The notes: generated by a model not told the origin, from the sequence alone. 7,513 bases of DNA from Synechococcales cyanobacterium PMM_0003 (GCA_949128015.1 CASBRC010000263.1:1-7513), one strand, 5' to 3'; shown: positions 1-6,025, numbered from the stretch's first letter. Numbers and translations are program-made.

Positions 1-467
1 CCAAAAGCTAAACCTAAAGGATTGACTAAGCTCATATAGCCAATCACTTCACCACGCTTCTCAATGGGAGCAAGGTCAGAAACTAGAGCGCTATAACTTG
101 AGGCAAAAGCCGCGATACTAATCCCATGAATTGCTCTAAATAGCATTAATAAAGGGATCGATGGTAATGCTGCATAACATAACGGAACTATAGCCGCTAC
201 AATCAAACCAATTCTCATCGTGTAGCGTCTACCTTTGCGATCGGAAAGTCTCCCCAAATAGGAACGAAAAACCAGCAAACCGATCGCAAAGGAACCCATG
301 ATGATCCCGATTTGGTCAAAAGACTGCGTTAAAGTCCGAATGTATAAAGGCAAAGTTGGCAACTGAGATGCCATACTTGACCAGAAAAATAGACCAGCCC
401 AAAAAACCGCAGTCAGATTTTTGCGAAGGTGAGTATCAAGGCTAGAAAAGGTTGCTAAGGACTGCAT
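1..467 (-). CDS. MFS-family efflux transporter, N-terminal part (cut by window edge)
   Basis: This reading frame stays open from 467 to the left edge, giving about 155 residues of a protein normally near 400. It begins MQSLATFSSLDTHLRKNL, then has a first membrane helix (about residues 19-34) and a run LPTLPLYIRTL typical of the periplasmic loop in this family. A second helix (about 52-69) is followed by the MFS motif A, GRLSDRKGRR, at 72-81. More helices follow (about 84-100 and 105-125). MFS proteins are inner-membrane, usually proton-driven, exporters or importers; the loop and motif resemble drug-efflux members, but the substrate cannot be told. An in-frame ATG at 506 would add 13 residues (MAWAKYFNGHIEI). 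I prefer 467 because LATFSSLDTHLRKNL resembles the usual start of cyanobacterial homologues, as I recall them, and because the upstream ATG lies inside a large inverted repeat. Neither start has a clear Shine-Dalgarno sequence. Confidence 0.88.
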   Translation of the reverse strand, partial: MQSLATFSSLDTHLRKNLTAVFWAGLFFWSSMASQLPTLPLYIRTLTQSFDQIGIIMGSFAIGLLVFRSYLGRLSDRKGRRYTMRIGLIVAAIVPLCYAALPSIPLLMLFRAIHGISIAAFASSYSALVSDLAPIEKRGEVIGYMSLVNPLGLAF

Positions 468-494
468 GATCTCGATATGACCATTAAAATATTT

Positions 495-552
495 AGCCCA
501 AGCCATTTGCGAGAATTCCACTTTATGGAACTTTCTGCAAATGACTTGGGCT
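495..552. repeat. Large imperfect inverted repeat at the start of the MFS gene
   Basis: The left arm (495-519) begins AGCCCAAG then CATTTGC. The right arm (527-552) reads back, in reverse complement, as AGCCCAAG, one mismatch, CATTTGC, then a gapped match ending in TTCC. The loop is 7 bases (520-526). As RNA this would form a long stem covering the alternative start codon at 506. No T-run follows, so it is not a standard terminator. It could be a leader hairpin, an operator, or a small inverted duplication: ATGRCTTGGGCT occurs on both strands. Confidence 0.75.
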
Positions 553-623
553 GCGATTACTTATTTATGATTATCTCTTGAGTTCTAGATTAGAGACATC
601 AAGCGATCGGGTGAGTTAGTTCC

Positions 624-658
624 CAATTAAAAGCTTTGCGAGGCAAAGCTTTTAATTG
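624..658 (-). terminator. Hairpin terminator of the helicase gene
   Basis: A perfect 16-bp inverted repeat (624-639 against 643-658, core AAGCTTTGC) encloses a 3-base loop and lies only 4 bases after the helicase stop codon. The stem's A-rich and T-rich outer part supplies a short U-run in either direction, so it could also stop transcripts arriving from the left. Confidence 0.8.
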
Positions 659-662
659 ATTT

Positions 663-2204
663 CTAGTACTTAACTGGAGCCGAAGAACGATCGCGATCGC
701 CAGCGCGAGTAGGACGACGAGAATCATATCCGCCATCACGACCGCCGCCACCAGAGCGACCACCGCCATCACGACTACCACCTTGACCGCGCTTGATTGG
801 TCTACCACTGTTGTAAGAACCACCGCCGTCGCCGCGATCACCGCGATCACGTCCACCATTTGGACTATGAGGTTGCTTCGCCAAAACTTGCAAAGCGGCT
901 TGCTCGGCTTTATCGGATTGCAGTTGAGTATAAGCAAGTTGCAATGCTGCGGCTGCGATCGCTTGAGGGTCGTAATCCTCAACCAATTGCGATACCAAAG
1001 GCAAGAACGAAGCCAAACGTTCACCAGTCAATGCTTCCAAGATTTGTTCAGTAAAGCGACCAATGCGGCGCTCTTGAATCTGGGCGACATTAGGCAAAGG
1101 TAAAGGAGGCAAAGGCATACCGACTTGTTGCTCCAACTGACGCAACTTGTAGCGCTCTTTTCCAGAGATTAAGGTAATCGCAATACCCTTTTTACCAGCA
1201 CGTCCAGTCCGTCCAATACGGTGAACATAGCGCTCAGGATCGTCAGGAATATCAAGGTTAAATACATGGGTCAAACCGTCGATATCCAAACCACGCGCCG
1301 CAATGTCAGTTGCCACAACCCAACGTACTTGTTGGTTGCGGAAACGGCGTAATAGATTTTCGCGTTGAGACTGCGAAAGGTTACCGTGATACTCATCGAC
1401 ACTATGACCGCAAGATTGCAGAATCTCAGTCAGTCTACTAGCCGAGTCTTTAGTACGTACAAAGATGATTGCCGAAGTTGGAGCTTCATACTCCAGAATT
1501 GGCAACAAAGCTTCTTCCTTACTGAGGTGATAAGGAACCAGATAAATCTGTTGGTCAATACGGGTAGGTGTAGAATCCTGAGACTCGACCTTAACAGTTA
1601 CAGGAGCCTTCAAGAAGTTCTTCACCAAGCGCTTTACCGCAGGAGGCATAGTTGCCGAGAAGAAAGTACTTTGCTTGGTAGAAGGAGTGGTTACCAAAAT
1701 CCTCTCTACATCTTGAATGAAGCCCATATTGAGCATTTCATCGGCTTCATCAAGGACAAACCAAGCAAGGCTCTCTAGCTTCAGCTTGCCGCGTTCCATC
1801 AAGTCGATTACTCGACCAGGTGTACCGACAACAACATGAACTCCGCGATCCAATTGCACCATTTGGCGGGCGATATCCGATCCACCATATACAGTGAGAA
1901 TTTTCGCACCTGGCTTAGTATTAAAGCTACGCAAAGCTTGTCCCACTTGAATCGCTAATTCGCGAGTAGGAGTCAAGATCAACGCTTGTAAAGTGTCGTT
2001 GGTCAAATCCAAACGCTCTAGAATTGGTAAGGCAAAAGCAGCCGTCTTACCAGTACCAGTCTGCGCTTGACCGAGTACGTCTGCTCCTGCGAGCAGTTGA
2101 GGAATTGCTTGTTCTTGAATAGCTGTAGGCTCTGTAAAGCCAATTGATTCGAGCTTAGCAACTCGTGCTTCAGAAATACCGAGAGAAAGAAAAGATGAGG
2201 GCAT
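663..2204 (-). CDS. crhR: DEAD-box RNA helicase CrhR
   Basis: ATP-dependent RNA helicase of 513 residues that remodels RNA duplexes in the cytoplasm; cyanobacterial CrhR is known for cold and redox response. All superfamily 2 helicase motifs are present: Q motif (F23 to Q30), motif I AQTGTGKT (47-54), Ia PTRELA (79-84), Ib TPGR (128-131), II DEAD (152-155), III SAT (183-185), V ARGLDI (303-308) and VI HRIGRTGR (328-335). The segments VDEYHGNLSQSQRE, LTGERLASFLPLV and AIAAAALQ match the Synechocystis CrhR sequence as I remember it, which is why I use that symbol rather than deaD. The last 60 or so residues are a Gly/Arg/Asp-rich RGG-like tail, expected to bind RNA loosely. AGGA lies 7 bases before the ATG (2212-2215), fixing the start. 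The gene has a long leader and its own terminator, so it is probably monocistronic. Confidence 0.95.
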   Translation of the reverse strand: MPSSFLSLGISEARVAKLESIGFTEPTAIQEQAIPQLLAGADVLGQAQTGTGKTAAFALPILERLDLTNDTLQALILTPTRELAIQVGQALRSFNTKPGAKILTVYGGSDIARQMVQLDRGVHVVVGTPGRVIDLMERGKLKLESLAWFVLDEADEMLNMGFIQDVERILVTTPSTKQSTFFSATMPPAVKRLVKNFLKAPVTVKVESQDSTPTRIDQQIYLVPYHLSKEEALLPILEYEAPTSAIIFVRTKDSASRLTEILQSCGHSVDEYHGNLSQSQRENLLRRFRNQQVRWVVATDIAARGLDIDGLTHVFNLDIPDDPERYVHRIGRTGRAGKKGIAITLISGKERYKLRQLEQQVGMPLPPLPLPNVAQIQERRIGRFTEQILEALTGERLASFLPLVSQLVEDYDPQAIAAAALQLAYTQLQSDKAEQAALQVLAKQPHSPNGGRDRGDRGDGGGSYNSGRPIKRGQGGSRDGGGRSGGGGRDGGYDSRRPTRAGDRDRSSAPVKY

Positions 2205-2335
2205 GGATGGATCCTAAGATTTGCAGCAAATTTGTTCTACGAACAGTTCGCCTATTCTGCCAATCGCACGGGATAAACAATCACTAACAAAGCCGAAGGA
2301 CATCTCTGCCCTAAATTTTAAGCGGTTTAAAAAGA

Positions 2336-2359
2336 GCCTTTCTATGAGCTTTTCTATGA
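2336..2359. promoter_or_regulatory. 12-bp direct repeat CTA-N9-CTA, candidate LexA-type operator
   Basis: Two adjacent 12-base units, GCCTTTCTATGA (2336-2347) and GCTTTTCTATGA (2348-2359), differ at one base. The CTA triplets at 2342 and 2354 are exactly 9 bases apart. As I recall, the Synechocystis LexA orthologue binds crhR at 12-bp direct repeats with the pattern CTA-N9-CTA. Finding this pattern upstream of a crhR gene makes it a good operator candidate. It lies about 130 bases before the start codon. Confidence 0.55.
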
Positions 2360-2370
2360 AAACCTCAGCT

Positions 2371-2393
2371 TCCAAAGATTAGATTGCTTTGGA
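2371..2393 (-). other. Leader hairpin upstream of crhR
   Basis: TCCAAAG (2371-2377) and CTTTGGA (2387-2393) are perfect 7-bp arms around a 9-base loop. The element lies next to the 12-bp direct repeat and inside the presumed crhR leader, so it may fold in the mRNA. Function is unknown. Confidence 0.4.
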
Positions 2394-2440
2394 TAGTCAT
2401 GCAATGTGGAGAAATCAGCAAAATGAAGTTAATTATTTAT

Positions 2441-2468
2441 AGTATAAACCTTTGTTAAAGATTGTAAA
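2441..2468 (-). promoter_or_regulatory. Candidate sigma-70-type promoter of crhR
   Basis: Read on the minus strand, a -35 box TTTACA (2463-2468) and a -10 box TATACT (2441-2446) are 16 bases apart. Each matches the consensus at five of six positions. The start would be near 2434. A second possible -10 (TATAAA, near 2484-2489) has no good -35. Confidence 0.4.
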
Positions 2469-2476
2469 CAATCTTT
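2457..2476. promoter_or_regulatory. 20-bp palindrome over the crhR -35 box
   Basis: AAAGATTGT (2457-2465) and ACAATCTTT (2468-2476) are perfect 9-bp arms with a 2-base spacer. The palindrome covers the candidate -35 box. This is the placement expected of a dimeric repressor site, but no regulator can be named from sequence. Confidence 0.45.
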
Positions 2477-2549
2477 TCGAGAATTTATACCTATGGTAGA
2501 GGGGGAAGAAAGTTGATGAGCGAGTCTGAGACATCATTTTTTAATAAAT

Positions 2550-2783
2550 TTAGTCGTCGCCCAAAAGATTTTGTTTGGACTCGTCTAACTTTTCCCAGAG
2601 TTCTTTGATCTGCTGATAAGCTTCGTTTGGCGAAATCCTACCACCAGTTTCTAAGGCGCAGATAATCGAGATCCGATTAGTGAACTCTTGCAGGTTTGCA
2701 TCAAAAGCTAAATTTTGAGGTGTAAATTCGCCTCTAAATCTAGAATTTGGATTAAAGAATTTGTCTTTATCGGGTGTAGACAT
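2550..2783 (-). CDS. Small conserved cyanobacterial protein, probably DUF7219 family
   Basis: A 77-residue soluble protein with no signal peptide or membrane segment. The pattern FFNPNSRFRGEF, then NLAFDANLQEFTNRIS, ICALETGGRISPNEAYQQIK and a helical end rich in Lys, Glu and Asp resembles a short protein found across cyanobacteria. I recall it as DUF7219, but this was not searched, and its function is not known to me. The start is the ATG at 2783; no Shine-Dalgarno sequence is evident, but a 6-bp hairpin lies just upstream. It follows rpsT on the same strand after a 302-base gap, so it probably has its own promoter or depends on read-through. No terminator is clear after its stop. Confidence 0.8.
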   Translation of the reverse strand: MSTPDKDKFFNPNSRFRGEFTPQNLAFDANLQEFTNRISIICALETGGRISPNEAYQQIKELWEKLDESKQNLLGDD

Positions 2784-2791
2784 CTAGATTT

Positions 2792-2810
2792 AGCTCACAG
2801 TCATTGAGCT
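2792..2810 (-). promoter_or_regulatory. Small hairpin just upstream of the 77-residue gene
   Basis: AGCTCA (2792-2797) and TGAGCT (2805-2810) form a 6-bp stem with a 7-base loop, 9 bases before the start codon. It could be an operator or could affect ribosome access. That is inference only. Confidence 0.35.
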
Positions 2811-2818
2811 TATAAGAT

Positions 2819-2892
2819 GGGCAGGTTGAGAAGACCTCAAGATCGCAGAAGTAAGAAACTGTAGGGAAAAGCGATTATTCTGCAACCTGCCC
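2819..2892. repeat. Nested inverted repeat, possible structured RNA
   Basis: GGGCAGGTTG (2819-2828) and CAACCTGCCC (2883-2892) are perfect 10-bp arms separated by 54 bases. Inside, GCAGAA (2845-2850) can pair with TTCTGC (2878-2883), sharing one base with the outer stem. TTGAG (2826-2830) and CTCAA (2836-2840) can form a competing hairpin. Structures that exclude each other hint at a switch or a small RNA. The strand and whether it is transcribed are unknown. Confidence 0.5.
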
Positions 2893-2939
2893 GATTATTT
2901 GGGTCGCCTACAAAATGCTGTAAGACCGCAAGCCTAAAG

Positions 2940-2965
2940 TAACTAATCCGAATAACTAATCCGAA
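2940..2965. repeat. 13-bp perfect tandem duplication
   Basis: The unit TAACTAATCCGAA occurs twice without a gap (2940-2952 and 2953-2965). A partial third match, ATCCGAACTAA, follows at about 2972. It is probably slippage-derived, but such repeats can also be binding sites. Confidence 0.8.
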
Positions 2966-3085
2966 GTCGCGATCCGAACTAAATTATAGCAAAGGTGAAT
3001 TAATCCCCCAGTACTACAGGCTACCTAAGCACTTTTAGTTGCTAATGTTCGGAAAACGTTAAATTACCACTAGATATAAATCTCG

Positions 3086-3379
3086 CTAGTTTGTCACAGT
3101 AACTTTTTTGAGGGCTACGGCAAGCTTAGATTTGCGACGTGCACCTGTGTTGCCATGGAGAACTCCACGTTTGACAGCGCGATCGATCTTGCTATAAGCC
3201 AAGGACTGCTTTTCGTTAATTGCTGTTAGAGCTTCTGGTGTTGGGTTTGCCTTATAAGCATCAACTGCTTCTAAATAGCTTTTCATTAAAGTCTTGACGG
3301 CTGACTTATATGATTTATTATGCAGACGGTTACGCTCAGCGATCTGAATGCGCTTCTTGGCGGACTTGATATTTGCCAC
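3086..3379 (-). CDS. rpsT: 30S ribosomal protein S20
   Basis: A 97-residue, very basic protein that binds 16S rRNA early in assembly of the small ribosomal subunit. It begins [21 protein letters not shown] and has the family's long helices. The signature near residues 70-85 ([19 protein letters not shown]) is clear, and the length is normal for cyanobacteria. The start codon is GTG (3377-3379). It is supported by AAGGA at 3387-3391, 7 bases upstream, and by the conserved N-terminus. It is divergent from the CNT transporter gene across 159 bases. The usual cyanobacterial neighbours I would expect (tatD, rpoB) are not seen on either side. Confidence 0.97.
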   Translation of the reverse strand: MANIKSAKKRIQIAERNRLHNKSYKSAVKTLMKSYLEAVDAYKANPTPEALTAINEKQSLAYSKIDRAVKRGVLHGNTGARRKSKLAVALKKVTVTN

Positions 3380-3423
3380 AGTTTATTCCTTTTAGCGAAA
3401 TGACATGGTTTAAAGCATTTATC

Positions 3424-3451
3424 ATCGTAACATTTTGATTAGGTTTTGCAA
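3424..3451 (-). promoter_or_regulatory. Candidate rpsT promoter with extended -10
   Basis: On the minus strand TTGCAA (3446-3451) and TACGAT (3424-3429) are 16 bases apart. The -10 is preceded by TG and one base, the extended -10 pattern. The predicted start leaves a leader of about 38 bases ending in a good Shine-Dalgarno sequence. Confidence 0.4.
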
Positions 3452-3538
3452 CTGTAAAACTAATTTACTTTTTGATTTGCTTTTGGCTGCTTTTTTGATG
3501 TTGCTATCTATGTTGACTAATCTCACCCTCAAACGCCC

Positions 3539-5143
3539 ATGACCTACCTGAATTTTGTTTCTTTCTTTGGCATTTTTGGCTTGTGCTTTGTGGCTTGGAT
3601 TTTCTCCGAAGATCGCCGAGTCATTCCTTGGCGCGTCATTATTTGGGGGATTGGCTTGCAGTTAGTACTTGGCTATCTAGTTTTTCAGCAGCCCCAAACT
3701 AGAGAAGGTTTACGATGGTTTAGTGAATTGCTGGATGGTATTTTTGCGTCGGCGGATACTGGAGCTAGATTTGTTTTTGGGCGTTTACTTGTGCCACCGA
3801 CAGGTCAAGAACCTTCTGTGTTGTTGCCGCTAAGACCCGATGGTACTTGTCCTCCAGGGCAAGTGTTATTGGATGATTTGACTAGTGTGGCTAATGCGGC
3901 GGCGAATTATTGCACGACAAATCGGTTGTCCTATGTATTTGCCTTTCGAGCCTTGCCTGCGGTAATTTTCTTCTCAGGGTTTATGGCGTTGCTAGAAAAC
4001 CTAGGCATTATCCAGAAAGTCGTGGATGTGTTTGCCAAGTTGTTTTTCTGGACGATGCGTTTGAGTGGTGCTGAGGCTCTCAGTGGTGCAGCAAATATTT
4101 TTGTTGGTATTGAAGCCGCGATCGTGGTCAAGCCCTATCTAGCAAAGATGACTCGGAGTGAACTATGCGCGATTTTGGCCTGCTGTTTTGGGACGGCGGC
4201 TTCTTCGACTTTAGCAATTTATGTTAGTTTCTTGCGCCCAGTTTTTCCGAATATTCTGGGTCACTTGGTTTCAGCCTCGATTATTGCGATCCCTGCTTGT
4301 TTTGTTTTGTCAAAAATACTTGTGCCTGAGACGGGTGTGCCTTTGACGATGGGGGGGATTCCTAAAGAAGATAAATCTGCTAAGCCTGATGAGGATCGTG
4401 AACTCGAAAATGCTGGTGGGGAGACGATGAAGCGGATGAGTCCCATGGATGCCACAATTATTGGCGCTTTGGATGGCTTGAAAATGGCAGCTTCGATCGC
4501 CGCTATTTTGATCTTAATCGTCGGTTTAGTTGATCTCATCAATCAAATTTTTAACTGGCTTGCAACTATCAGCGATATTTTTAAAGTAGTTAATCTACCC
4601 AATATTCAAGGGGCGTTGTTTTATCCTTTGACTTTGATGACGGGTGTATCACTAGATGATTCTTGGACGGCTTCAGTAATTATTGGTCGGCGCTTACTAG
4701 AGACCGCGATCCCGCCCTATCAGGCTTTGGCTCAAGCTTCTAAAGATGGGCTAATTAGCGATCGCACAGTGATCATTGTTAGCTATGCGTTGTCAGGTTT
4801 TGCTCACTTAGCCTCTGTTGGGATTTTTGTGGGTGGCACGATTGCCTTGATCCCATCGCGCCGCCGAGATATTTCTGATCTAGGCTGGAAAGCTTTATTT
4901 GTTGGCACATTGGCGACTTTGATGATCTCTTGTATTGCGGGAGTCTTCGATGATGGCAGTCCTAGCATTTTGGGAGAAAAGAAAAAGGTTGAGCCAGTCC
5001 AAGTTAAGCCGACGGTTATAACTTCACCCAGTGCTTCACCGAAAGTTTCTCCTAGTCCCGATCCTAGTCTTTCACCGACTAATGCTAGTCCTACTCCTCG
5101 TCCTTCACCGAAAGCATCACCTTTGTTACCAACAAATCGTTAA
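3539..5143 (+). CDS. CNT-type nucleoside transporter family membrane protein, variant substrate site
   Basis: A 534-residue polytopic inner-membrane protein. The fold order matches concentrative nucleoside transporters: N-terminal helices (about 5-20 and 33-50), FVFG (78-81), a gate-type region (about 137-200) with ANIFVGIEAAIVVKPYLAKM, then MTRSEL (204-209). After a charged cytoplasmic segment (about 272-302) come ALDGLKMAASIAAILILIVGL (310-330), SGFAHLASVGIFVGGTIALIP (419-439) and RRRDISDLGWKALFVGTLAT, the usual CNT ending. CNTs import nucleosides with Na+ or H+. Here the binding motif GQTEAP is replaced by GIEAAI (190-195), the NEF glutamate aligns with A390, and the FANFSS asparagine aligns with H423. 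The substrate may therefore differ. The last 40 or so residues are a Ser/Pro-rich tail, probably disordered. No Shine-Dalgarno sequence precedes the ATG. An extra segment at about 83-130 contains two cysteines (C104, C125). Confidence 0.85.
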   Translation: MTYLNFVSFFGIFGLCFVAWIFSEDRRVIPWRVIIWGIGLQLVLGYLVFQQPQTREGLRWFSELLDGIFASADTGARFVFGRLLVPPTGQEPSVLLPLRPDGTCPPGQVLLDDLTSVANAAANYCTTNRLSYVFAFRALPAVIFFSGFMALLENLGIIQKVVDVFAKLFFWTMRLSGAEALSGAANIFVGIEAAIVVKPYLAKMTRSELCAILACCFGTAASSTLAIYVSFLRPVFPNILGHLVSASIIAIPACFVLSKILVPETGVPLTMGGIPKEDKSAKPDEDRELENAGGETMKRMSPMDATIIGALDGLKMAASIAAILILIVGLVDLINQIFNWLATISDIFKVVNLPNIQGALFYPLTLMTGVSLDDSWTASVIIGRRLLETAIPPYQALAQASKDGLISDRTVIIVSYALSGFAHLASVGIFVGGTIALIPSRRRDISDLGWKALFVGTLATLMISCIAGVFDDGSPSILGEKKKVEPVQVKPTVITSPSASPKVSPSPDPSLSPTNASPTPRPSPKASPLLPTNR

Positions 5144-5148
5144 AAAAA

Positions 5149-5177
5149 ATCAAAGCCTCGCGTTGCGAGGCTTTGAT
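5149..5177 (-). terminator. Hairpin terminator for the minus-strand chaperone-like operon
   Basis: ATCAAAGCCTCGC (5149-5161) and its perfect complement (5165-5177) form a 13-bp stem with a 3-base loop. On the minus strand a run of seven T follows (A-run at 5142-5148), so the polarity fits the leftward operon. The run overlaps the end of the rightward transporter gene. Confidence 0.85.
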
Positions 5178-5209
5178 AAAAAACAGAGTGCAAAGCGCTC
5201 TGTTTTTTT
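5178..5209 (+). terminator. Hairpin terminator for the transporter gene, bidirectional
   Basis: ACAGAGTGC and GCGCTCTGT pair around an AAA loop (5192-5194), with one G-U pair, extended by A-run and T-run to about 14 bp. A run of seven T (5203-5209) follows on the plus strand. On the minus strand the stem is also followed by T residues, and it lies right after the stop of the coiled-coil gene (5211). Confidence 0.85.
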
Positions 5210-5210
5210 G

Positions 5211-5510
5211 TTATTGATCGCGGTATTGCTGTAATTCAGATTTCAGATGAGCAATTTCGGCGCGGAGATTATCAATAGTTTCCTGTAACTCATCAGGCTC
5301 AATATCGCCATCATCGGTGGTGACAGTTCCCTTTTGCTGCTCGGCTTTTTCTAAGATTGTTTCAACAAGGGTACGAATATGTTCGCGTTGTTCAGCATCA
5401 AATTTACCTAAAGCACTAAGAGCATCGGTTACGGTTTCTTCAATGCGATCGATTACAGCCTCAGCAGTGGCTCTACCAATAAAGAAAGCGTCTAATGGTG
5501 ATTTGCTCAT
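5211..5510 (-). CDS. Small coiled-coil protein, probably DUF6825 family
   Basis: A 99-residue acidic protein. It starts PLDAFFIGRATAEAVIDRIEETVTDALSALGKFDAEQRE, then a helical region to about residue 60, an acidic Thr/Asp-rich linker (about 61-72), and a C-terminal coiled coil (about 74-97, LQETIDNLRAEIAHLKSELQQY). The first block, with FxxGRAxAE and GKFDAEQRE, is a pattern I recall from a protein shared by cyanobacteria and chloroplasts, catalogued as DUF6825; its role is unknown to me. It has no signal peptide. It is the last gene of a minus-strand operon, 5 bases after the GrpE-like gene and just before two terminators. No strong Shine-Dalgarno sequence is visible, so translation may be coupled to the upstream gene. 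Placement beside chaperone-like genes may be functional or incidental. Confidence 0.82.
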   Translation of the reverse strand: MSKSPLDAFFIGRATAEAVIDRIEETVTDALSALGKFDAEQREHIRTLVETILEKAEQQKGTVTTDDGDIEPDELQETIDNLRAEIAHLKSELQQYRDQ

Positions 5511-5515
5511 GATTT

Positions 5516-6022
5516 TTAATTATTGGGTTTAACTATCTGGGTTTTGCTTGATTTGGCGACAATAACTTCCGCACACCTTAAAATTTTATCACGCTGCTTG
5601 TATCCAGTTTTGAGGACTTGTATAGGCGATCGCTCTGGTAGATCATCACGAACTTCAGATTCAATGATTCGGCAAGAATTTAGATCGACAGGTGTATTTT
5701 CGAGAATCGCGATCGCATTAACATCACGCTTTTGTAGCGTTGTTAAGAGCTTGCTTTGAACAAAACTTATTGCACGAGGTAGACGTTGATAGCTTTCTGG
5801 TAATACTTCGGGATTATTTTTTAAGGAGTTAACAAGGTTGTCTAAAGTATCAACAACTTCTAATAATTCTAAGAAAAAAGTAGCATTTTCTGCTTCGGTC
5901 TCATTGTTCTGAACACGAATATTTTGCTGTAATTGGGCTTCTTTTTTTTGCAAACTGCTGATAGTTTTTATGATCAGATCGCGCTGCTCTTCCTTAATAG
6001 TGAAGGTATTAGAGTTAGTCAT
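5516..6022 (-). CDS. Divergent GrpE-like nucleotide exchange factor
   Basis: A 168-residue protein. GrpE proteins are dimeric exchange factors that release ADP from Hsp70. An N-terminal helical, coiled-coil-prone region (about 8-45) leads into FFLELLEVVDTLDNLVNSL, the counterpart of the GrpE LLPVLDNLERAL helix. Near the end, GYKQRDKILRCAEVIV (140-155) fits the second half of the GrpE signature, G-[FY]-x3-[DEG]-x2-[LIVM]-R-x-[SA]-x-V-x-[IV]. The first half, normally FDPxxHEA, is degenerate (VDLNSCRII, from about 112): only the Asp is kept and the His position is Cys. The coupled J-like gene ends 3 bases upstream, and GAGGA (6030-6034) gives a strong Shine-Dalgarno sequence 7 bases before the ATG. 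It is clearly GrpE-like but unlikely to be the housekeeping GrpE. Confidence 0.8.
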   Translation of the reverse strand: MTNSNTFTIKEEQRDLIIKTISSLQKKEAQLQQNIRVQNNETEAENATFFLELLEVVDTLDNLVNSLKNNPEVLPESYQRLPRAISFVQSKLLTTLQKRDVNAIAILENTPVDLNSCRIIESEVRDDLPERSPIQVLKTGYKQRDKILRCAEVIVAKSSKTQIVKPNN

Positions 6023-6025
6023 TAT

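Larger units (their letters stand above)
2205..2549 (-). promoter_or_regulatory. Leader and promoter region of crhR, no gene
   Basis: This 345-base gap separates crhR from the small gene upstream. I find no convincing coding frame. It is AT-rich near 2400-2550 and holds a possible promoter, a 20-bp palindrome, a 7-bp hairpin and a 12-bp direct repeat (each listed separately). Close to the start codon there are short overlapping palindromes: TGTTC-TAC-GAACA (2233-2245) and CGAAC-A-GTTCG (2240-2250). If transcription starts near 2434, the untranslated leader is about 230 bases. Long leaders are typical of cold-induced mRNAs, which fits the gene. Confidence 0.6.
2784..3085. other. 302-base non-coding spacer between rpsT and the small gene
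   Basis: There is no supportable gene here. The spacer contains a hairpin beside the small gene's start, a long nested inverted repeat, and a 13-bp tandem duplication (listed separately). No standard terminator with a T-run follows rpsT; the best candidate is a weak 6-bp pairing with one G-U, AATGTT against AACGTT, near 3045-3061. Confidence 0.6.

Noticed and set aside
599..1103. Open frames on both strands across the end of the helicase gene
   Set aside because: They overlap the Gly/Arg-rich tail of crhR, whose repetitive GC-rich codons keep other frames open. Their proteins are low-complexity and resemble no family.
1365..1778. 137-codon open frame on the plus strand inside crhR
   Set aside because: It is antisense to conserved helicase motifs, and its translation has no recognisable domain or ribosome site.
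2819..2892. Known small RNAs (SRP RNA, 6S RNA, Yfr1) for the nested hairpin
   Set aside because: The SRP GGAAGCAGC-type loop, the size and open bubble of 6S RNA, and the unpaired ACUCCUCACAC core of Yfr1 are all missing.
3931..4542. Two minus-strand open frames inside the transporter gene
   Set aside because: They are antisense to conserved membrane segments; their composition is a by-product of the hydrophobic codons on the other strand.
5317..5759. Plus-strand open frames opposite the coiled-coil and GrpE-like genes
   Set aside because: No homology pattern or ribosome site, and they run through two terminator-bounded genes with convincing minus-strand products.
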